Assembly: GCA_019090795.1 (NCBI GenBank)
Contig: JAHRVG010000006.1
Coordinates: 1-49,521 of the forward strand
Direction of reading: 5' to 3'
From: Paracoccaceae bacterium
Lineage (GTDB): Bacteria; Pseudomonadota; Alphaproteobacteria; Rhodobacterales; Rhodobacteraceae
Length of the DNA: 49,521 nt
A model generated the notes under the pieces. The model had not been told where the DNA came from and did not search any database. It saw nothing but the letters and a program-made list of their open reading frames with translations. Shown here piece after piece: positions 1 through 8,986 of the stretch. A program made the position numbers and the translations under genes. Positions within the stretch are counted from its first letter, which is position 1; each line of letters begins with the position of its first letter.

Positions 1-1542
1 ACCCGCAATCCAGAACATGAAATCGCAGCCCGTGCTATCATTCGCACAGTCACCGGCGCGCCGGTGACTTGCAGCCATGAGCTTAGCGCGCGTCTTGGCG
101 GGCCAAAACGCGCGATGACAGCCCTGTTGAATGCCCGGCTTATTGGTTTGATTGCCGACCTGATCGAGGCCACGGAGACCTTGCTGAGGCAGCTTGAAAT
201 ATCGGCCCCCCTGATGGTCGTGCGCGGTGACGGGGCGTTGATTTCGGCTGATCTGGCGCGTGAGCGGCCGATTGAAACCATCCTCTCTGGCCCCGCTGCC
301 AGTATCGTTGGCGCACGCTGGTTAACCGATGAAAAGGACGCGATTGTGTCTGACATCGGGGGCACGACCACTGATGTTGCCTTGCTGCGGGCGGGGCACC
401 CGATGATAGATCCGGACGGCGCGATGGTGGGCGGATTGCGCACCATGGTAGAGGCTGTAGCAATGCGCACCACGGGGCTGGGTGGGGACAGCGAGGTTTC
501 TTTGGCGGGTAGCAGTGTGCGGCTCGGCCCGCACCGTGTGCTGCCGGTCTCGCTGTGTGCAGTAGCGTGGCCGGAATTGGTGCATGGAGCCTTGGACAGG
601 ATGGTTTCGGCTGATCGGATTGGCGAATATGACGGGCGATTTGTGGTGCCCTTAGGTAGTGTGGCAAAAGGCCTGAACGAGCGGCAAATGCAGATGCTGG
701 GGCGGCTGGGCGACACAGCGTGCGAGATGTCGTCTCTGATAAGGAACCGGCTGGATGAGGTAGCTTTGCAACAGCTTGTGGGAAGGGGCGCCGTGATTAT
801 TTCCGGAATTACGCCGTCAGATGCGGCTCATGTTCTTGGGCGGTTGGACAGTTGGGATAAGCGCGCGGCTGATAAAGCGCTCCAGCTGTTTGCGCGCCGC
901 AGAACCTCTGCTGGAATAACGCTTGGCGAGGGGGCTGAGGCCCTCGCCTGCATGATAGTGGATCAACTCACCGAGCAAACCGCACAAACTCTGCTGGAGG
1001 CCGCTTTTGCAGAGGACAATTATGATTTCGATCAGCCTGTCGGCGAACTTGCACGCCATGTCCTAACCCAAAAAGGGTTGGATCATCATCGTGGGGTGGT
1101 TGCCTTGGATGTTGGGTTGAACCTGCCGCTGATCGGCCTTGGAGCCTCGGCGCATAGCTACTATGGGGCAGTTGGTAAGCGATTGAATTGCAAGGTTGTA
1201 GTGCCGGAACATGCAGGGGTGGCCAATGCAATCGGCGCGGTGGTCGGGCAGATCAGTATGCGATTGAAAGGGCAAATCACAAGTGTCGGAGAAGGCCGGT
1301 ATCGGGTGCATTTTATTGCTGGACTACAAGATTTTGGCGATCTGGACCAAGCGCTTGCCGCCTTGAAAAAATCACTTGGCGATGCGGCTCAAGAAACGGC
1401 ACAGGATTCTGGTGGCGTGGGGATACGTTTGCGGTTTGAACAGGATATAAAGAGTGCCGAAATTGAAGGTCGCCGTGTATTTGTTGAGGCAGAAGTAACC
1501 GCGATCGCCACTGGGCGGCCAAGGATTTCTGCTGAAAACTAG
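1..1542 (+). CDS. Hydantoinase/oxoprolinase family protein, 5' end outside window
   Basis: The frame is open from base 1, so the gene starts upstream of the window; the first internal ATG at 64 is not the real start. The visible 513 codons carry the ASKHA-type nucleotide-binding core of the HyuA/5-oxoprolinase A family: SGPAASIVGA followed by DIGGTTTDVAL (nt about 355-385), then GGLRTMVEA and TTGLGGDSEV. Members hydrolyse hydantoins or 5-oxoproline with ATP; the exact substrate cannot be read here. No HyuB partner lies downstream, since the next gene is on the opposite strand, so any B subunit would have to be upstream. The protein ends at a TAG at 1540-1542. Family assignment is firm, substrate unknown. 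Confidence 0.85.
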   Translation, partial: TRNPEHEIAARAIIRTVTGAPVTCSHELSARLGGPKRAMTALLNARLIGLIADLIEATETLLRQLEISAPLMVVRGDGALISADLARERPIETILSGPAASIVGARWLTDEKDAIVSDIGGTTTDVALLRAGHPMIDPDGAMVGGLRTMVEAVAMRTTGLGGDSEVSLAGSSVRLGPHRVLPVSLCAVAWPELVHGALDRMVSADRIGEYDGRFVVPLGSVAKGLNERQMQMLGRLGDTACEMSSLIRNRLDEVALQQLVGRGAVIISGITPSDAAHVLGRLDSWDKRAADKALQLFARRRTSAGITLGEGAEALACMIVDQLTEQTAQTLLEAAFAEDNYDFDQPVGELARHVLTQKGLDHHRGVVALDVGLNLPLIGLGASAHSYYGAVGKRLNCKVVVPEHAGVANAIGAVVGQISMRLKGQITSVGEGRYRVHFIAGLQDFGDLDQALAALKKSLGDAAQETAQDSGGVGIRLRFEQDIKSAEIEGRRVFVEAEVTAIATGRPRISAEN

Positions 1543-1623
1543 ATACTGATTTATGTTTGCGTGGATCGCCGAAGTATCAATGGTTCTGAAAAATATTGTC
1601 CAATAACTCAATCGCGAAAGATA

Positions 1624-2052
1624 TCAATAAATCCGATCCAGTAACAGGCTGGTTTCGCTGTTTAAAACACCGCTGATTTCACGCACCTGCCGCAACACCT
1701 GATCAAATTGCACCAACGTATCCATATGGACGTCCGCCACCAGATCCCAGGCGCCATTCGTGCTGTAAATAGCTGTGATTTCAGGAATTTTTCGCAATGC
1801 CTGAATAACCGCACGCGACATTTTACCCTGCAGTTCCACCATCATCACTGCCCGGATGCCGCCCGCATCCTGCGTGTCCGTCACAACGGTAAAGCGGCGA
1901 ATTGTGCCGGTTTCGACTAGCCGCACCAGCCGCTGTTTTACTGTGGTGCGGGACAAGTTCAACTGCTGCGCCAACTCGGTGACAGAGGCGCGGGCATTGG
2001 ATTTCAGCGCAGCAAGCAACGCGCGATCCGTTGTGTCTTTTAGGAGGGTCAT
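1624..2052 (-). CDS. Lrp/AsnC family transcriptional regulator
   Basis: A 142-residue protein of typical Lrp/AsnC length. An N-terminal winged HTH occupies about residues 8-55 (VTELAQQLNLSRTTVKQRL is the recognition region). A RAM ligand-binding domain follows from about 68 to the end, with the usual AVMMVELQGK strand and the later GAWDLVADVH segment. It is divergent from the arginase gene with a 123-nt gap that holds an imperfect dyad at 2105-2131. In alphaproteobacteria Lrp-type regulators next to arginase/ornithine cyclodeaminase genes usually activate arginine catabolism, so control of the neighbouring pair is the likely job; this is inferred from position. Downstream, the convergent hydantoinase gene ends 81 nt away. 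Confidence 0.9.
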   Translation of the reverse strand: MTLLKDTTDRALLAALKSNARASVTELAQQLNLSRTTVKQRLVRLVETGTIRRFTVVTDTQDAGGIRAVMMVELQGKMSRAVIQALRKIPEITAIYSTNGAWDLVADVHMDTLVQFDQVLRQVREISGVLNSETSLLLDRIY

Positions 2053-2104
2053 GTTTCGTTTTTCTTTCTTTTGTGTGCAATTAGATAAATATGACTGCCG
2101 TTTT

Positions 2105-2131
2105 GAACAAAATAGCGGCTATTCCGTGTTC
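2105..2131. promoter_or_regulatory. Candidate operator dyad between the Lrp regulator and arginase genes
   Basis: The divergent intergenic region contains a perfect inner dyad AATAG (2111-2115) and CTATT (2119-2123) around CGG. It is framed by GAACA (2105-2109) and TGTTC (2127-2131) at slightly unequal distances. Its place, about 45 nt before the arginase start, suits an Lrp-type operator. This is inference from symmetry only. Confidence 0.35.
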
Positions 2132-2175
2132 TTTCAACCCGTCATGCTAGGGGAAATTGCAAGCTGGAGCTTTTC

Positions 2176-3102
2176 ATGACCCAAACCTGTCATATCCTTG
2201 GTGCCCCTGTGCAAACCGGAGCCAGCCAACCCGGTTGCCTGATGGGGCCTGCCGCATTTCGCACCGCGGGCCTGCCGGAAACCTTGCGGAGCCTTGGCTG
2301 GGATGTAATCGATCTGGGGGATGTTCATATGGAGCAGGCAGAGGCGCCAGAGCACCATAATGCGGCCCTGCGCAACCTGCCCGAGACCATTGGCTGGACC
2401 CGAGCGCTGTCTAAGGCCGCCTACAAAGCTGCCAAATCTAGCGATTGTCCTGTGTTTCTGGGCGGCGATCATTCGCTTTCCGCTGGCACGGTTACGGGGA
2501 TAGCTAGGTTTGCGGCAGAGCAGGGCCGACCTCTGTTTGTGCTCTGGCTTGATGCGCATCCGGATTTTCATACGCTGGAGAGCACCGACAGCGGCAATCT
2601 GCATGGAACACCGGTGGCCTATTTCACCGGTCAGGCAGGTTTTGACGGGTTCCCCCTTGTGAAAAACCCGATTGAGCCGACCAACATCTGTATGATGGGT
2701 CTGCGCTCGGTTGATGGTGCAGAACGTACTGGCCTGCAACGCACTGGGGTGGAGTTGCACGACATGCGCGCGATTGACGAGCATGGTATTGCCGCGCCGC
2801 TACGCGCCTTTTTGCAGAGGGTGAGGAAGGCAAACGGCTTGCTGCATATAAGTCTGGATGTGGATTTTTTGGAGCCCGCCATTGCCCCGGCTGTTGGTAC
2901 CACTGTGCCAGGTGGTGCCAGCTTTCGCGAGGCCCATCTGATCATGGAAATGTTACATGATTCAGGCCTTGTCACCTCGCTCGACCTTGTAGAGTTGAAC
3001 CCCTTTCTGGATGAACGCGGCCGCACTGCGCTGTTGATGTCCGATCTTGCCGCCAGCCTGTTTGGCCGCTCTGTACTTGACCGTATGACTGGAACCTATT
3101 GA
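2176..3102 (+). CDS. rocF: Arginase
   Basis: A 308-residue binuclear manganese ureohydrolase converting L-arginine to ornithine and urea in the cytoplasm. All metal-binding motifs are visible: GGDHS (96-100, His99), DAHPD (126-130, Asp126, His128, Asp130) and SLDVDFLEP (226-234, Asp228, Asp230). The substrate-loop motif SGNLHG is at 139-144. The DAHPD and FLEP variants of the usual DAHAD and FLDP are conservative. The start ATG at 2176 is preceded by a weak GGAG (CTGGAGCTTTTC). The ornithine cyclodeaminase gene starts one base after the stop, so the two form an operon that takes arginine to proline. Likely controlled by the divergent Lrp protein. Confidence 0.92.
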   Translation: MTQTCHILGAPVQTGASQPGCLMGPAAFRTAGLPETLRSLGWDVIDLGDVHMEQAEAPEHHNAALRNLPETIGWTRALSKAAYKAAKSSDCPVFLGGDHSLSAGTVTGIARFAAEQGRPLFVLWLDAHPDFHTLESTDSGNLHGTPVAYFTGQAGFDGFPLVKNPIEPTNICMMGLRSVDGAERTGLQRTGVELHDMRAIDEHGIAAPLRAFLQRVRKANGLLHISLDVDFLEPAIAPAVGTTVPGGASFREAHLIMEMLHDSGLVTSLDLVELNPFLDERGRTALLMSDLAASLFGRSVLDRMTGTY

Positions 3103-3103
3103 T

Positions 3104-4165
3104 ATGAAGCCGATAACTGCACCTGTACCGGGACACTTGGCCATGGTCCCATTTGTTTCCGTTGCCCATATGATGCAGCTAGTGAACCAGCGGGGCATTG
3201 AAAAAGTGTTGCATGAACTGGCCGATATGATTGAAGTTGATTTCAAACGTTGGCCAGAATTCGACAAATCAGCCCGTGTTGCTGCCCATTCCCCTGATGG
3301 GGTGATTGAACTGATGCCGACGGCAGATGCGGACAACTATGGCTTTAAATATGTCAACGGCCATCCCAAGAATATGAAAGAGGGTTATCAGACCGTCACC
3401 GCCTTTGGTGTGCTTTCCAGTGTGGCCAATGGCTATCCGATCCTGCTGGCGGAAATGACCGTTTTGACAGCCCTGCGCACGGCTGCGACATCGGCACTGG
3501 TGGCGAAATACCTGGCGCCGAAGGGCGCAAAAACCATGGCAATGTTTGGCAATGGTGCACAATGCGAGTTTCAGGCGATTGCTTTTAAAACATTGGTGGG
3601 CATAGACACTGTGCGCCTGTTTGACATTGATCTGGCGGCCACTGACAAGGTGGCGCGCAATTTGGCTAACAGTGGCTTAAAGGTTGTCAAATGCCATTCA
3701 GGACAAGAGGTCGTGGAGGGAGCCGAGATCATCACCACCTGCACCGCCGACAAACAGAACGCCACCATCCTGACGGATAACATGGTCGGTTCTGGCGTCC
3801 ACATCAACGCGATTGGTGGCGATTGTCCGGGCAAGACTGAGCTGCATCGCGATATTCTGCTACGTTCAGAAATTTTCGTAGAATACCCTCCGCAAACGCG
3901 GATCGAGGGTGAAATCCAGCAACTGGGAAAAAACCATCCCATTACCGAGCTGTGGAGAGTCATGCGCGATGAAATAGCAGCGCCGAGAAACCCACGCCAG
4001 ATCACCCTGTTTGACAGCGTGGGGTTCGCCATCGAGGATTTTTCGGCACTGCGCTATATCCACGCTTGTGTTGGACAGGGCGCACCCCATGAATTGCTGG
4101 ATATGTTGGCTGACCCTGACGATCCACGCGATCTTTTCGGGATGCTCCTGCGGGCAGACGCATAG
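3104..4165 (+). CDS. ocd: Ornithine cyclodeaminase
   Basis: A 353-residue NAD-dependent ornithine cyclodeaminase of the mu-crystallin family, which converts L-ornithine to L-proline and ammonia. The protein shows the FKYVNGHPKN region (81-90) with the substrate lysine, LTALRTAATSALVAKYLA (121-138) and the Rossmann dinucleotide motif FGNGAQ (148-153). DIDL near 175 is the acidic end of strand 2. The gene follows arginase with a 1-nt gap, so the pair is translated as one operon and completes arginine to proline conversion. The length is near the usual 320-360 residues. The pairing with arginase favours OCD over the related alanine dehydrogenase or ketimine reductase. Confidence 0.9.
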   Translation: MKPITAPVPGHLAMVPFVSVAHMMQLVNQRGIEKVLHELADMIEVDFKRWPEFDKSARVAAHSPDGVIELMPTADADNYGFKYVNGHPKNMKEGYQTVTAFGVLSSVANGYPILLAEMTVLTALRTAATSALVAKYLAPKGAKTMAMFGNGAQCEFQAIAFKTLVGIDTVRLFDIDLAATDKVARNLANSGLKVVKCHSGQEVVEGAEIITTCTADKQNATILTDNMVGSGVHINAIGGDCPGKTELHRDILLRSEIFVEYPPQTRIEGEIQQLGKNHPITELWRVMRDEIAAPRNPRQITLFDSVGFAIEDFSALRYIHACVGQGAPHELLDMLADPDDPRDLFGMLLRADA

Positions 4166-4237
4166 AAAACTGAATTTTCTTTTTTTCTAAACATACCCCC
4201 GCCAGAGGGCTAAACCATTGTGCCTCCGACGGGGGGT
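4163..4237. terminator. Candidate bidirectional terminator between convergent ocd and SDR genes
   Basis: Just after the ocd stop, AGAAAA and TTTTCT pair around CTGAA and run into seven T (about 4164-4187). A second, stronger hairpin follows: CCCCCG (4196-4201) plus GAGG (4205-4208) pair with CCTC (4223-4226) plus CGGGGG (4230-4235). Position between convergent genes supports termination. The U-tract belongs to the first, weak stem only. Confidence 0.4.
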
Positions 4238-4262
4238 GTTAGGCTAACTTGAATTAAAAGCC

Positions 4263-5024
4263 TTATGGCAGCCTGATCCCGCCATCCAACCGGATAGTTT
4301 CGCCGTTCAGATAGACGTTTTCAACGATAACCCGCGCCAAACTGGCGAATTCAGCGGGTTTGCCCAACCGTTTGGGGAAAGTGACGTCTTTGGCCAGCTC
4401 GATACACACTTCTTCGCCCAAGCTTTCAAACATCGGGGTCAGAAACAAGCCCGGTGCGATCGCGCAACAACGGATACCGTTGTAGGCTAGATCACGGGCA
4501 ACAGGCAAGGACATGGCAGCGATACCGCCTTTGGAAGCAGCATATGCCGCTTGGCCTTTTTGCCCGTCAAAAGCGGCAACAGAAGCGGTGTTTACAATCA
4601 CCCCGCGTTCACCATTGGCATTTGCATCATTTTTAGTCATTTCAACAGCGGCAAGGCGCAGCACGTTGAAAGTGCCTTTAAGGTTCACGTCAAGGGTTCT
4701 GGAGAAATCGCCAAGAGGGTGGGCGCCATCGCGGCCAACAGTCTTCACGGCGGTAGCGATGCCTGCGCAGTTGATGCAGATGGAAATCGCGCCGAATTTT
4801 TCGATCACTTGCGCGATACCGGCACTAACGCTGGCCTCATCTACGACATTGACGGGTACAAAGATCACGTTTGATCCCAGTTCCTCGGCCAAATTGGTGC
4901 CGCGATCCGCATTCATATCGAAGATGGCGACGCTTGCTCCCTGAGAGGAAAACTCGCGCACGGTTGCTTCACCCAAGCCCGAAGCTCCGCCGGTGACAAT
5001 TGCTACTGATCCTGAAAGCTGCAT
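4263..5024 (-). CDS. Short-chain dehydrogenase, 3-hydroxyacyl-CoA dehydrogenase type 2-like
   Basis: A 253-residue classical SDR. The NAD-binding TGGASGLGE is at residues 11-19, NCAG at 85-88, and the catalytic Ser148 (NTASVAAFDGQKGQAAYAAS region), Tyr161 and Lys165 are all present. The insert with GQKGQAAYAASKGG and the C-terminal FPKRLGKPAEFASL resemble the type II 3-hydroxyacyl-CoA dehydrogenase (HSD17B10) branch, which oxidises short or branched 3-hydroxyacyl-CoA. A Shine-Dalgarno AGGAACCCCT precedes the ATG. The upstream neighbour on the same strand is a MarR-type regulator 64 nt away. Family is certain; the exact acyl substrate is inferred. Confidence 0.85.
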   Translation of the reverse strand: MQLSGSVAIVTGGASGLGEATVREFSSQGASVAIFDMNADRGTNLAEELGSNVIFVPVNVVDEASVSAGIAQVIEKFGAISICINCAGIATAVKTVGRDGAHPLGDFSRTLDVNLKGTFNVLRLAAVEMTKNDANANGERGVIVNTASVAAFDGQKGQAAYAASKGGIAAMSLPVARDLAYNGIRCCAIAPGLFLTPMFESLGEEVCIELAKDVTFPKRLGKPAEFASLARVIVENVYLNGETIRLDGGIRLP

Positions 5025-5088
5025 AGGGGTTCCTATCTGATTTAATTGAACGTGTGTTCACTTATCCCAGAATGCAACGGTATGCAAA

Positions 5089-5517
5089 TTAGAATTTTGA
5101 AATCCGCTTGAGTTTGTTAAGAAGGTTTATCAGCTGTGGCTTGCCAAAATTTTCCTCCAACTCGTCGTAGATCAGTTTGGAATCAGGGGCGATTGTCGCA
5201 ATTATTTCATGCCCTGCGCTTGTCAGGTGAATAATTTGTTTGCGTTTATCGGTATTGTGTTTTTCGCGGCGCAACAGCTTGCGTTTTTCCAAAGCGTTAA
5301 GAATGCGGGTCAGGCTTGGCGTCAACACAACGCAGCGTTCGCCCAGAACAGTAGGCTCCTGCGGGCCGACTTCGTCCAGTACCCGTAACACCCGCCATTG
5401 TTGCTCGGTCAGGTTTTGTGCTTGGAGAATGGGGCGTAACCGCTGCATCAGGGCCTCTCGTGCCCGCAACAACATAATCGGAAGGGATTCTTCCGTTTTG
5501 GCAAAAAACTTATTCAT
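5089..5517 (-). CDS. MarR family transcriptional regulator, HpaR-like
   Basis: A 142-residue MarR-type winged-helix protein. The DNA-binding segment lies at about residues 38-95: LTEQQWRVLRVLDEVGPQEP, then TVLGERCVVLTPSLTRILNALEKRKLLRREKHNTDKRKQ forms the recognition helix and wing. The N-terminal SLPIMLLRAREALMQRLRPIL and LTEQQWRVLR phrase match the HpaR subgroup, which controls homoprotocatechuate or other aromatic catabolism. No hpa catabolic genes are visible here, so the target is unknown; the neighbouring SDR and MttB genes on the same strand are the obvious candidates. Confidence 0.82.
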   Translation of the reverse strand: MNKFFAKTEESLPIMLLRAREALMQRLRPILQAQNLTEQQWRVLRVLDEVGPQEPTVLGERCVVLTPSLTRILNALEKRKLLRREKHNTDKRKQIIHLTSAGHEIIATIAPDSKLIYDELEENFGKPQLINLLNKLKRISKF

Positions 5518-5574
5518 CTTCGCCCCTCACAGCAATTGGGCAGGAAAACCGACCCTAAACAGTCAATTATAAGG

Positions 5575-7125
5575 CTAGAGGGAAGAATGCAATGGCAAGT
5601 GAATAGTGAAGTTCTTGCGAATACTGGCATCGCAGTTCGGGTCTAGAAGGGCCATTGAGGGACGTGACAGGATTTCTTTTTTAAGTGCCGTTGCTTTTTG
5701 CAACAGGTCTGGCTTGTCATTTTCGTTCCACTCCTTTGGGCTGCTGCGATCCCCGAGTGCGGGATAGATGTATTCTGTCTGCATCAGGGACAGCGTTTGA
5801 GCGTGGCCCAGATAATGCCCCGGCCCGTCCAGACAAACCGAGCGCATGGCCTCAAGCGCCACTGAATCCTCCGTGACCTCGATACCGCGCACACAACGCA
5901 AGGATTGGCCCAGCAAATCGTCGCCAATCAGCAGGCTTTCGTGGCAAAACCCCAGCAATGACGCGTGCATGCCAACCGCTTCATAGACCATGTTCAGACC
6001 TGCCAATCCGGCCATGACATTGGAATGGGCTTGCTCATAGCCCGCCTGCATATCGGGCATTTTGGCATCCGCAATGCCCGCCGCCGCACCACCCGGCAAG
6101 TTATAGAAATTATGCATCTGGGCACACCCTGCGGTCAGCAAGGCTTGCTCGCCAGAACCGCCGGACATTGCGCCGGTGCGCAAATCAGACACGAAAGGCC
6201 AAGTGCCAAATACTACCGGATGCCCCGGTTTGATGGCGTGAACATAGATCAACCCGGCCAGACATTCCGCCATAGACTGCACGATCGCCCCTGCAATTGA
6301 GGCCGGCGCAGTCGCGCCGGATTGGCCTGCTGACAACAACAACACCGGCATACCACCGCGAATGCAGCTTTCCATCACCTCGCAGCTTTCCGTAGCGAAT
6401 TTCATCGGCGGTACGACAAAACAGTTAGAATTGGAAATGAAAGGGCGGGCGCGGAATTCATCCTCGCCTCCCGCAATTTCATAGATCATTTCGAAAGCGC
6501 CTTGCACAAAGGCAGGTTCGCTAAAGCGGGTGCCGATGTGCTTGGTTGTGCCCGTGCAACTGGCGTAGATCGTATTCAAATCCATCTCGTAATTGTCTGC
6601 TATATCGCGGCATACCATTGGGGCTTGAAAGAAATGCACGTTTTCTAGGGTGTTGGTAAGGCGCGCCGCGTCATACAGATCTTGAACCGTGCATTCGCGG
6701 TATTCATTTTTTTCGACATCAATCAAATGAACCGCCGCGCCGGCGGTGCCGTAATGCACGCGGTTGCCGGAAAGGATCAGGTCATGCTTGCCATCACGGC
6801 TGTACAGCACAACTTCGCGGTTGGCCTTGGCCAGTACATCCTCGACCAGCGCACGGGGAAAGCGCAAGCGCCCGTCCTCCCCCTGAATTGCGCCCAAAGC
6901 TGTCATTGCGCGGACACCGGAAGCAGGGGCTTGCGAGAGGCCAATCTGTTCAAGTGCATCCAGCGCAGCGGCGTGAATTCGCGCCATTCCGGCTGTGGTC
7001 AGGGGGGTGTAAGTGCCACCATCCATTCCGGCGCGCACCGGACGGATGTCATCACTCAGGGGGGCAGAACGAAGCGCCTGTCGCGCGGCACGGCCGCCAG
7101 AACGGCGGGAAAGGGTAGGGGGCAT
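5575..7125 (-). CDS. Trimethylamine methyltransferase (MttB) superfamily protein, non-pyrrolysine
   Basis: A 516-residue MttB-superfamily protein when started at the ATG at 7125 (GAAAG 8 nt upstream). An upstream in-frame ATG at 7209 would add 28 low-complexity residues and looks false. The family transfers a methyl group from a quaternary amine such as glycine betaine or a proline betaine to a corrinoid protein. No in-frame amber codon is needed, so this is a non-pyrrolysine member. Recognisable segments are YTPLTTAGMARIHAAALDALEQIG near the N-terminus, VHYGTAGAAVHLID, SNSNCFVVPPMKF and MSGGSGEQALLTAGCAQM. No corrinoid protein or MtbA-like gene is adjacent, so the methyl acceptor is not apparent. 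The next upstream gene on the same strand is an AADC-like decarboxylase, 224 nt away. Confidence 0.85.
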   Translation of the reverse strand: MPPTLSRRSGGRAARQALRSAPLSDDIRPVRAGMDGGTYTPLTTAGMARIHAAALDALEQIGLSQAPASGVRAMTALGAIQGEDGRLRFPRALVEDVLAKANREVVLYSRDGKHDLILSGNRVHYGTAGAAVHLIDVEKNEYRECTVQDLYDAARLTNTLENVHFFQAPMVCRDIADNYEMDLNTIYASCTGTTKHIGTRFSEPAFVQGAFEMIYEIAGGEDEFRARPFISNSNCFVVPPMKFATESCEVMESCIRGGMPVLLLSAGQSGATAPASIAGAIVQSMAECLAGLIYVHAIKPGHPVVFGTWPFVSDLRTGAMSGGSGEQALLTAGCAQMHNFYNLPGGAAAGIADAKMPDMQAGYEQAHSNVMAGLAGLNMVYEAVGMHASLLGFCHESLLIGDDLLGQSLRCVRGIEVTEDSVALEAMRSVCLDGPGHYLGHAQTLSLMQTEYIYPALGDRSSPKEWNENDKPDLLQKATALKKEILSRPSMALLDPNCDASIRKNFTIHLPLHSSL

Positions 7126-7264
7126 GGTTTGAACTTTCAGATAAAGGAAAAGGCAGGGTTCAACCGCCCGGTGGCGACCCCCGCGCCGCACGTCCCCGCT
7201 CTGCGCCAATGGCGCGCGATATCAATTCGGTTATCCAGTTCAGGTTTATCATTCTGGCAGTAGG

Positions 7265-7320
7265 GGGCTGAAATCAAAACGGCGCATGTCTGTTTGCGCC
7301 ATGCTGGTCGTTTTCAGCCC
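7265..7320. repeat. Long imperfect hairpin in the 224-nt gap upstream of the MttB gene
   Basis: GGGCTGAAA (7265-7273) pairs perfectly with TTTCAGCCC (7312-7320), and an inner stem GGCGCA (7281-7286) pairs with TGCGCC (7295-7300). The same gap (7126-7349) also holds GCGCC/GGCGC near 7207-7219. Seen from the minus strand the element lies between the end of the decarboxylase gene and the MttB start, so it could be a processing signal, a weak terminator or a leader structure. No long U-tract follows on either strand and I recognise no known riboswitch. Confidence 0.55.
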
Positions 7321-7349
7321 TCAAGGTTTTGTAGTGCCGGATGGCAGCG

Positions 7350-8747
7350 TTAATTTGCCAATTCTGTAATCACTTCATAGGCCAGCATTACATCGTCACG
7401 GGTGCAATCGAACTGGCCGGCCTGAAAGCGGATCACAAATTTGCCCGCGTGGTGGGTTTGTGTGAGGTAAATTCGACCGTCGTCGTTGATACGTTTTAAA
7501 ATATCCTCTGTTTTTCTTTCAGGATCAGCGCCTTGCGGGGTGTATTGAAAGGTAAAAAGCGAAAACCGCAAGCCAGAGGTAATCGTGAAATCCGGATGGG
7601 CTTTCAGTTTTTGTTCCAGCTCGCCCGCCCATTTGATATGGTTGCGAATGCGTTCCCGCAGCCCCTCCAGCCCATAGGCACGCAGCAAAAACCACAGCTT
7701 CAGCGCGCGGAAACGGCGGCCCAGTGGCACGGTCCATTCATTGTAATTGACGATCTCGTCGCGTCCTTGGGTTTCCAGATAGCTGGGGCGAATGCCCATG
7801 GTGCGCAGCTGGTCCGTGGGGTCGCGCAGAAACTGCACTGAACAATCAAACTGCGCCCCGAGCCATTTATGTGGGTTGAAAACGATACTGTCGCACCCCT
7901 CGACACCCTGCCAGATGGCGCGCAATTCTGGGCAAATCATCGCGGAACCGGCCCATGCGGCATCTAGATGGGAGTAGAGACCTTCGGCCTTGGCGATTTT
8001 GATCAGCGGCGGCAGGTTGTCACTGGCACCGATTGCCGTACCGCCGGTGCACAGGATCAGTCCCGCAGGCGTATATCCCTCAGCGCGGTCCGCATTAATC
8101 GCTTCCTGCAGGGCTTCTGGCTTCATGGCAAAGTCAGCGTCGGTTTCGATTTTGACCAGATTGTCCTGCCCAATCCCCGCCACCCAGCAAGCTTTGTCAA
8201 TCGAACTGTGCACCTGCGCCGAGGCATAGATCCGCAGGCGATCCCGCCCTGCCAAACCGGTTGTATTGCCACTGAAGGCCAAGGCCTTCTCGCGCATGGT
8301 CAGCACGGCGCTGAGGGTGGCAGAGGAGGCGCTATCCTGAATGACGCCCTTAAAACCGGACGGCAACCCAAGCGCCTGACGCAGCCAGTCAATCATAACG
8401 GTTTCAATTTCCGTGGCCGCCGGGCAGGTCTGCCAGAGCATACTTTGCGCCGCAATGGCATTGGCCAACTGTTCCGCAATCATAGAGGCAGGGGCTGCAT
8501 TAGCGGGGAAATAGGCAAAAAAACGGGGATGCTGCCAATGGGTTAACCCATCAGGGACGATTGATTCAAAATCTCCGAATATGGTTTCCATATCTACTGC
8601 CGTTTCAGGCGGAGCCGTTGGCAAACGGGCGGCAATCTCTCCGGGCATTGTTTGTGCGCGTACGGGTTGATCGGGAAGGGATTTGAAATAGCCGCTGATC
8701 CACTGCGTTGCCCGTTCCGTCCATTTTGCATAGTCCTGATATTTCAT
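7350..8747 (-). CDS. PLP-dependent aromatic-L-amino-acid decarboxylase family protein
   Basis: A 465-residue group II PLP decarboxylase, the usual length for aromatic amino acid decarboxylases. The PLP lysine is Lys294 in FNPHKWLG, the ring-stacking histidine is His180 in AQVHSS and the pyridine-N aspartate is Asp262 in HLDAAWAG. The N-terminal HPRFFAYFPANAAPASM region is typical of AADC. It should remove CO2 from an aromatic L-amino acid such as phenylalanine, tyrosine or tryptophan, or act as an aldehyde-forming variant; the substrate cannot be fixed by eye. The start ATG has GAGGGCGAG directly upstream. It is divergent from the LIV-type transporter, which may supply its substrate (inference). 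Confidence 0.88.
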   Translation of the reverse strand: MKYQDYAKWTERATQWISGYFKSLPDQPVRAQTMPGEIAARLPTAPPETAVDMETIFGDFESIVPDGLTHWQHPRFFAYFPANAAPASMIAEQLANAIAAQSMLWQTCPAATEIETVMIDWLRQALGLPSGFKGVIQDSASSATLSAVLTMREKALAFSGNTTGLAGRDRLRIYASAQVHSSIDKACWVAGIGQDNLVKIETDADFAMKPEALQEAINADRAEGYTPAGLILCTGGTAIGASDNLPPLIKIAKAEGLYSHLDAAWAGSAMICPELRAIWQGVEGCDSIVFNPHKWLGAQFDCSVQFLRDPTDQLRTMGIRPSYLETQGRDEIVNYNEWTVPLGRRFRALKLWFLLRAYGLEGLRERIRNHIKWAGELEQKLKAHPDFTITSGLRFSLFTFQYTPQGADPERKTEDILKRINDDGRIYLTQTHHAGKFVIRFQAGQFDCTRDDVMLAYEVITELAN

Positions 8748-8986
8748 CTCGCCCTCTTGGTTAACATGTTATGCAGTGATCGCGCTATCTGCGCCCTGTT
8801 TCAATACTTTCTTACACCGGCACAACCAGCAGACATCAAATTCGACCGCCCACGACCAGTACTGCATTATAATTCCACTATAAATTTGTTTGCAAACTGT
8901 CGGCAAATAACGCAACATCACTGAAAATAAACGGGCACAATGGACAGTCAATGTTTATAGATGCTTGATAACAAGGGAGAACTACC
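8748..8986. promoter_or_regulatory. Divergent intergenic region between the decarboxylase gene and the LIV transporter operon
   Basis: This 239-nt stretch has no credible ORF and must hold promoters for both directions. It is AT-rich from about 8850 on, with a TTTGCAAA palindrome near 8888-8897. A good ribosome binding site (AAGGGAGAACTACC) precedes the transporter start at 8987. I could not assign a firm -35/-10 pair. Confidence 0.4.

Noticed and set aside
2134-2784. Minus-strand ORF of 216 codons
   Set aside because: Antisense to the complete arginase gene.
7126-7349. Cobalamin or SAM riboswitch upstream of the MttB gene
   Set aside because: I looked for the conserved B12-box and SAM-II type motifs and did not find them; only generic hairpins are visible.
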